From Nitrospira sp. (GTDB lineage Bacteria > Nitrospirota > Nitrospiria > Nitrospirales > Nitrospiraceae): a stretch of 64,000 nucleotides of DNA. Positions 60,337-64,000 of this stretch are shown in pieces (within the stretch, counting starts at the first letter, position 1; each line of letters begins with the position of its first letter). Both the position numbers and the translations under genes were made by a program. The notes below the pieces were generated by a model. The model was not told the origin of the DNA. It did not search any database and worked only from the letters and a program-made list of their open reading frames with translations. The stretch spans positions 3,271,001-3,335,000 of the forward strand of contig CP054184.1 in the NCBI GenBank assembly GCA_015709715.1. The letters run 5' to 3'.

Positions 60337-61287
60337 ATGGCTGACGGGTTCAAGTTTCAAGAGTGGCTGCAAGACACGGTCTTTAAGCCGCTTGAAGACA
60401 AAAAAATGCCGGTCATGGAGCATTTGGTCGAGCTCCAGGTCCGGCTGACGCGGGCCGTCATCGTGACGGCGATCATCTTTGTCGGCACGTTCTTTTACGC
60501 TGACACGCTCGTGAAGTGGATCCGGGTACCGCTACAGAACATGTTCGTGCCCGGGTCCCTCTCGTGGGTTCCGACGGATCTCCCTACCGTTCCCTTCGTC
60601 TTTCTCGCGCCGGCGGAAGCCCTCTGGCAGAACGTCAAGGTGGCCGGCCTCTTTGCTTTGGTGCTTGGAACCCCCTACATCCTGATTGAGTTCTGGCACT
60701 TCGTGGTGCCCGGTCTGCATGTCCAGGAGCGGCGGTTCGTGGGCCCCTTCGTGATTCTCAGCACGTTGGCGTTTTATCTGGGGCTGTTGTTCTCCTTCTT
60801 CTTCGTCTTGCCCTTCGCCCTCAACTTTTTGATTTCCTACGGGGTCAATGCCGGGTTCATTCCGCAATTGTCGATTGCGCAATATGTCGGCTTCGCGCTC
60901 TGGTTCTTGCTGGTCTTCGGATTCATTTTCGAGGTGCCTCTGGCCATTACGCTGCTGGCGAAGTTGGGCTGGGTCGATGCCCCCCTGTTGAAACGGTACC
61001 GAAAGTGGGCGTTCCTGACGGCGTTCATCTTCGCGGCCATCCTGACCCCGACGCCGGACCCCTTCAACCAATGTTTGATGGCGCTGCCGATGTACATCTT
61101 CTATGAAGTGGGCATCGTGAGCGCCGGCATTTTCAATAAGAAGTCTGCCGCAACTTCAGAAGAGAGCCTGGTGCCGGCTGTTGCGCCGGTAGGACAGGCG
61201 GCCGCCAAGCCGGTTCCCCCTGTGTCGTCCGGTGGCGGTGAGGGGGATTATGTCGGTGTGCCCATGGGGGGCAGTCGCCGAGGGTAG
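60337..61287 (+). CDS. tatC: Twin-arginine translocase subunit TatC
   Basis: This 316-residue inner-membrane protein has six helices. The N-terminal MPVMEHLVELQVRLTRA corresponds to the TatC HL-ELR motif (here ELQ), and later helices show FGFIFEVPLAITLL and LTPTPDPFNQCLMALPMYIFYE. It binds RR signal peptides and with TatA/B moves folded redox proteins to the periplasm. A C-terminal polar tail of about 45 residues (Pro/Gly-rich) is longer than usual. TatA/B genes are not in the window. Downstream lie Mrp and molybdopterin genes, which fits export of a molybdoenzyme. Confidence 0.94.
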   Translation: MADGFKFQEWLQDTVFKPLEDKKMPVMEHLVELQVRLTRAVIVTAIIFVGTFFYADTLVKWIRVPLQNMFVPGSLSWVPTDLPTVPFVFLAPAEALWQNVKVAGLFALVLGTPYILIEFWHFVVPGLHVQERRFVGPFVILSTLAFYLGLLFSFFFVLPFALNFLISYGVNAGFIPQLSIAQYVGFALWFLLVFGFIFEVPLAITLLAKLGWVDAPLLKRYRKWAFLTAFIFAAILTPTPDPFNQCLMALPMYIFYEVGIVSAGIFNKKSAATSEESLVPAVAPVGQAAAKPVPPVSSGGGEGDYVGVPMGGSRRG

Positions 61288-61365
61288 GGCGACCAAGGAT
61301 GCAAGGGACGAGGCCTGCCTCGTTCGACTCACGAACAGGGTGATGATTCACGAGGAGCGATTAGG

Positions 61366-62322
61366 ATGCCACGCGAGTTAAATATTATCTCTCAGCCGGG
61401 TTCCAGCAGCGGGGGTGACGCCTGTACCTACATGTGGGCCTGCGCCATCTGCGACGAAAATGAAACATGCCAGAAGGATAAGGAAGGCCATAGCCGGTGG
61501 CTCGTCGCCAAGCGCATGGAACGGATCGAATACAAAGTGCTGGTGATGAGCAACAAGGGCGGGGTCGGCAAGAGCACCTGCACCACGAACTTGGCGGTGA
61601 GTTTGGCGCTCAAGGGATGGCACGTCGGGATTTGCGATATGGATATCCACGGACCCAACATTCCGAAAATGGTGGGGGCGGAAGGCCAGAAGCTCAAGAT
61701 CAGCACGTCGGGCGGCATCATTCCCTTCCAAGCCTACAATCTCAAGATCGCCTCGATGTCGTTTCTGCTGCAGAATCCAGACGATCCGATCATTTGGCGC
61801 GACGCGTACAAGTATGAGTTCATCAACCAACTGTTGGGCGGCGTGGAGTGGCAGGATCTGAACTTCCTGCTGATCGATTTGCCTCCGGGAACCGGCAACG
61901 AATCGGTGACGACCATCGATCTCCTGGGCAATGTCAGCGGCGCGGTCATCATCACGACGCCGCAGGAAGTCGCCTTGCTCGATTCCCGCAAGTCGGTGAC
62001 CTTCTGCAAGGACAGCGAGGTGCCGATCATCGGTATCGTCGAGAATATGAGCGGGTTGGAATGTCCCCATTGCCATCAACATGTAGAGGTGTTCCGCAAG
62101 GGCGGCGGGGAGGCGTCGGCAGCGGATATGGGCGTGCCGTTCCTGGGCCGGATTCCGCTGGATCCGGACGTGGTGATGCAGAGCGACGCTGGGGAACCCT
62201 TCGCGCTGTTCAATTCCGATACGGCGACGGCCCAGGCGTACCATGACATTGCCAACCAGGTTGAAGCCTTCTGTAAGAAGAGCGGCAGCCTGGTGAAGCT
62301 GGCTCCCCGCCACCATCACTGA
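61366..62322 (+). CDS. Mrp/Nbp35-type Fe-S cluster carrier ATPase
   Basis: This 318-residue P-loop ATPase of the ParA/MinD class has the deviant Walker A NKGGVGKST at 63-71 and DMDIHGPNIPKM. The switch region DLPPGTGNE and the C-terminal CPHC (Cys pair) hold a bridging 4Fe-4S cluster between two subunits. The N-terminus has four extra cysteines (C20, C26, C29, C35), like the Nbp35 N-terminal cluster but with shorter spacing. It probably loads Fe-S clusters on target enzymes. It is followed closely by moeA, so the targets may include molybdoenzymes. A ribosome site GAGGAG precedes the ATG. Confidence 0.9.
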   Translation: MPRELNIISQPGSSSGGDACTYMWACAICDENETCQKDKEGHSRWLVAKRMERIEYKVLVMSNKGGVGKSTCTTNLAVSLALKGWHVGICDMDIHGPNIPKMVGAEGQKLKISTSGGIIPFQAYNLKIASMSFLLQNPDDPIIWRDAYKYEFINQLLGGVEWQDLNFLLIDLPPGTGNESVTTIDLLGNVSGAVIITTPQEVALLDSRKSVTFCKDSEVPIIGIVENMSGLECPHCHQHVEVFRKGGGEASAADMGVPFLGRIPLDPDVVMQSDAGEPFALFNSDTATAQAYHDIANQVEAFCKKSGSLVKLAPRHHH

Positions 62323-62333
62323 GGAGTGCACGT

Positions 62334-63632
62334 GTGAAAGCCCCAGATGCCACCAGCGGTTTGACCCCGCTCCACGAGGCGCAACGGATTGTCCTCGAAG
62401 CGACTTCCCCATTGGGGCTGGAAAAGATCTCCATTCTGGATACGCTCGGGCGGGTGTTGGGTGAAGACATCATCGCGGAGCGGCACAATCCGCCATGGGA
62501 CAATTCAGCCATGGATGGGTTTGCCGTCCGGTCTGAAGACCTCAAGCAGGAGCATTCGATCGCCAAGCCGGTCACCCTCACCGTGATCGAGGACGTGCCT
62601 GCCGGGAAAATGCCCACCAAGTCCGTCGGCCCTGGACAGGCTATCCGAATCATGACCGGCGCGCCCATCCCCAAGGGAGCCGACGCCGTCGTGAAGGTTG
62701 AGGATACCGAACATACGCCGGATTCCGTGCGGATCTTCAAGCCCGAGGCGCGGGGCTCGAATATCAGGCCGCAGGGCGAGGACGTTAAAGAGGGAGACTG
62801 CATCATCCCCAAAGGCACCACGATCCGTTCCGGCGAGGCCGGAATGCTGGCGATTTTGGCCAAGTCCTTCGTGCTGGTGTATCAGCGTCCGCGGGTGGCG
62901 ATTCTCTCGACCGGCGACGAATTGGCCGATTTGGATGAACGGTTCAGCGAAGAAAAAATCATCAACTCGAACAGCTATGGTATCGCCGCCGCCGTGCAGG
63001 AAGCCGGTGGGATTCCCCTCTTGTTGGGGATCGCGCGGGACAATCCCGCTGCATTGAAAGAGAAAATTTCACACGGCCTGAACGCCGACATCCTGGTGTT
63101 GTCGGGCGGCGTCTCGATGGGGGACTACGACTTCACGAAGGCGGTGTTCCGCGACCTGGGCGCCGAGATGAATTTCTGGAAATTGGCGATCCGGCCCGGT
63201 CAGCCGCTGGCCTTCGGGAAGATTCAGGGCAAACTGGCCTTCGGCTTGCCGGGCAATCCGGTCTCGTCGATGGTGACATTCGAACAGTTGGTGCGACCGG
63301 CCATGTTGAAACTGTCCGGTGCGCGTCACTACGGGCGTCCATTGGTCGAGGCGGTGTTTCAGGAAAAGTTCTCCAAACGAACCGACCGTCGCCATTTTCT
63401 CCGCGGCGTGTTGTGGCGAGAAGGGGGGCTGTTCAAGGTGCGAACGACCGGCGATCAGGGGTCCGGTATCTTGACCTCGATGGTAAAGGCCAATTGTCTG
63501 ATCGACATTCCCGTTGAAACGGAACGGGTGAATCCCGGCGATGTCGTGACGGTGCAATTGTTGAGCGGATCGGTCTGGATGGAGGAGGCGGCCCCGGCTT
63601 CCTCGATCGGCCATCGTCCCTCCTGCTGCTGA
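62334..63632 (+). CDS. moeA: Molybdopterin molybdenumtransferase MoeA
   Basis: This 432-residue enzyme inserts molybdate into adenylated molybdopterin. The N-terminal domain has NPPWDNSAMDGFAVR, with the active-site Asp, and GPGQAIRIMTGAPIPKGADAVVKVE. The MPT-binding domain (about 195-340) has STGDEL, NSNSYGIAAAVQEAG and SGGVSMGDYDF. The C-terminal beta-barrel follows. The start is GTG at 62334, 11 bases after the mrp stop. mobB follows after 21 bases. Confidence 0.95.
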   Translation: MKAPDATSGLTPLHEAQRIVLEATSPLGLEKISILDTLGRVLGEDIIAERHNPPWDNSAMDGFAVRSEDLKQEHSIAKPVTLTVIEDVPAGKMPTKSVGPGQAIRIMTGAPIPKGADAVVKVEDTEHTPDSVRIFKPEARGSNIRPQGEDVKEGDCIIPKGTTIRSGEAGMLAILAKSFVLVYQRPRVAILSTGDELADLDERFSEEKIINSNSYGIAAAVQEAGGIPLLLGIARDNPAALKEKISHGLNADILVLSGGVSMGDYDFTKAVFRDLGAEMNFWKLAIRPGQPLAFGKIQGKLAFGLPGNPVSSMVTFEQLVRPAMLKLSGARHYGRPLVEAVFQEKFSKRTDRRHFLRGVLWREGGLFKVRTTGDQGSGILTSMVKANCLIDIPVETERVNPGDVVTVQLLSGSVWMEEAAPASSIGHRPSCC

Positions 63633-63653
63633 GCCGCGAAAGGAATTTGTCCC

Positions 63654-64000
63654 ATGGCCGTCCCCATTCTGGCTTTCGTCGGACGATCGAATAGCGGAAA
63701 GACGACGCTCATCGAGCGCGTCATTCCTGAACTGGTACGAGCCGGCTACAAGGTGGCCGCAGTCAAACATGCCGGCCACGGCTTCGATCTTGATACCGAG
63801 GGCAAGGACAGTTGGCGCCATAAACAGGCCGGAGCCAGCAGCGTCGTCATCATTTCCAAGAGCAGTCTGGCGATGTTCGCCGACGTGTCCGACCATATGA
63901 ACGTGGAGGACGTGCGGGAGCGCTATCTGGATGGGTCCTACGATTTGATTCTCGCCGAAGGGTGGCGGAGCGAGGGGTATCCGAAGATTGTCGTCGTGCG
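63654..64000 (+). CDS. mobB: Molybdopterin-guanine dinucleotide biosynthesis adapter MobB (truncated by window end)
   Basis: The first 115 residues of a MobB-like P-loop GTPase are visible. Walker A GRSNSGKTT is near residue 10-18, then the MobB hallmark AAVKHAGHGFDLDTEGKDSWRHKQAGAS and DLILAEGWRSEGYPKIVV. MobB aids MobA in making the guanine dinucleotide form of the cofactor. The 3' end lies outside the window. AAAGGAA precedes the ATG. With moeA it completes a molybdenum cofactor cluster. Confidence 0.93.
   Translation, partial: MAVPILAFVGRSNSGKTTLIERVIPELVRAGYKVAAVKHAGHGFDLDTEGKDSWRHKQAGASSVVIISKSSLAMFADVSDHMNVEDVRERYLDGSYDLILAEGWRSEGYPKIVVV

Noticed and set aside
58773-60353. 526-codon antisense frame opposite htrA
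   Set aside because: It is a shadow of the htrA gene, with low-complexity composition and no recognisable motif.
1-64000. CRISPR arrays, prophage, insertion sequences, rRNA genes
   Set aside because: No regularly spaced repeats, transposase-like or phage structural proteins, or rRNA sequences were recognised by reading both strands.

Overview
The window is a continuous stretch of GC-rich bacterial chromosome (about 60 percent GC by eye) from a diderm organism. It has a complete Tol-Pal system, several predicted lipoproteins with lipobox cysteines, a periplasmic HtrA protease and TatC. Gene content (periplasmic c-type cytochrome, molybdenum cofactor genes next to TatC, GH57 glucan enzyme, TIGR00269-type tRNA thiolase, bacterial GltBD) fits Nitrospirota, most likely a Nitrospira-like nitrite oxidiser. 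That placement is inference from gene repertoire; no rRNA or nitrite oxidoreductase gene lies in the window. I see no prophage, insertion sequence, CRISPR array or rRNA operon. This is core chromosome.

Layout. 1-5.0 kb: the start of a DnaJ-like gene and a tightly overlapping CUT1-type sugar ABC transporter operon (ATPase, two permeases, binding protein). 5.2-13.1 kb: a 2-oxoglutarate dioxygenase-like gene, a secreted BACON/FnIII-like protein behind a sigma-54 type promoter, a tRNA thiolation pair (TtuA-like enzyme plus MoaD/ThiS-like carrier), a 50-residue membrane microprotein, galT, a GH57 glucan enzyme, VanZ and an aldo/keto reductase. 13.2-19.0 kb: an AmgK/MurU-type cell wall recycling pair, an orphan NtrC-family regulator behind a DUF1015 gene, and a polyprenyl diphosphate synthase. 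19.2-25.2 kb: gltB-gltD. 25.4-33.4 kb: many small exported or poorly known proteins (DUF5069, exported SlyD-like isomerase, a sulfatase-modifying-fold pseudoenzyme with a coiled-coil partner, metallo-beta-lactamase-fold hydrolase, exported bifunctional-nuclease-fold protein, PilZ protein) and trpS. 33.5-37.0 kb: an LpoA-like protein, xerD, tRNA-Val and tRNA-Asp. 37.1-44.2 kb: tolQ-tolR-tolA-tolB-pal and two CpoB/YbgF-like genes. 44.3-50.6 kb: mutL, miaA, mtnP, a PfkB kinase, a TPR lipoprotein and a RodZ-like gene. 51.0-51.5 kb: a monohaem cytochrome c with its own strong promoter and terminator. 51.6-58.7 kb: a caspase-fold lipoprotein that lacks both catalytic residues, a NodU-type carbamoyltransferase, a GT-C-like membrane protein, a GT2 glycosyltransferase and a lipoprotein. 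58.8-64.0 kb: htrA, tatC, an Nbp35/Mrp ATPase, moeA and the start of mobB.

How the genes work together. Three themes stand out. The first is envelope building and recycling: Tol-Pal, LpoA-like, AmgK/MurU, RodZ-like, VanZ, polyprenyl synthase and the carbamoyltransferase/glycosyltransferase group. The second is export and maturation of periplasmic redox enzymes: TatC, HtrA, MoeA, MobB, Mrp and cytochrome c. The third is carbohydrate use: sugar ABC importer, GH57 and GalT. The most unusual items are the catalytically dead caspase-fold lipoprotein that keeps an EF-hand loop, the sulfur carrier ending in Gly-Gly-Ala, the doubled CpoB arrangement, the DnaJ with half a zinc domain, a well-formed -24/-12 promoter, and two genes whose -10 elements sit so close to the start codon that leaderless mRNAs are likely.
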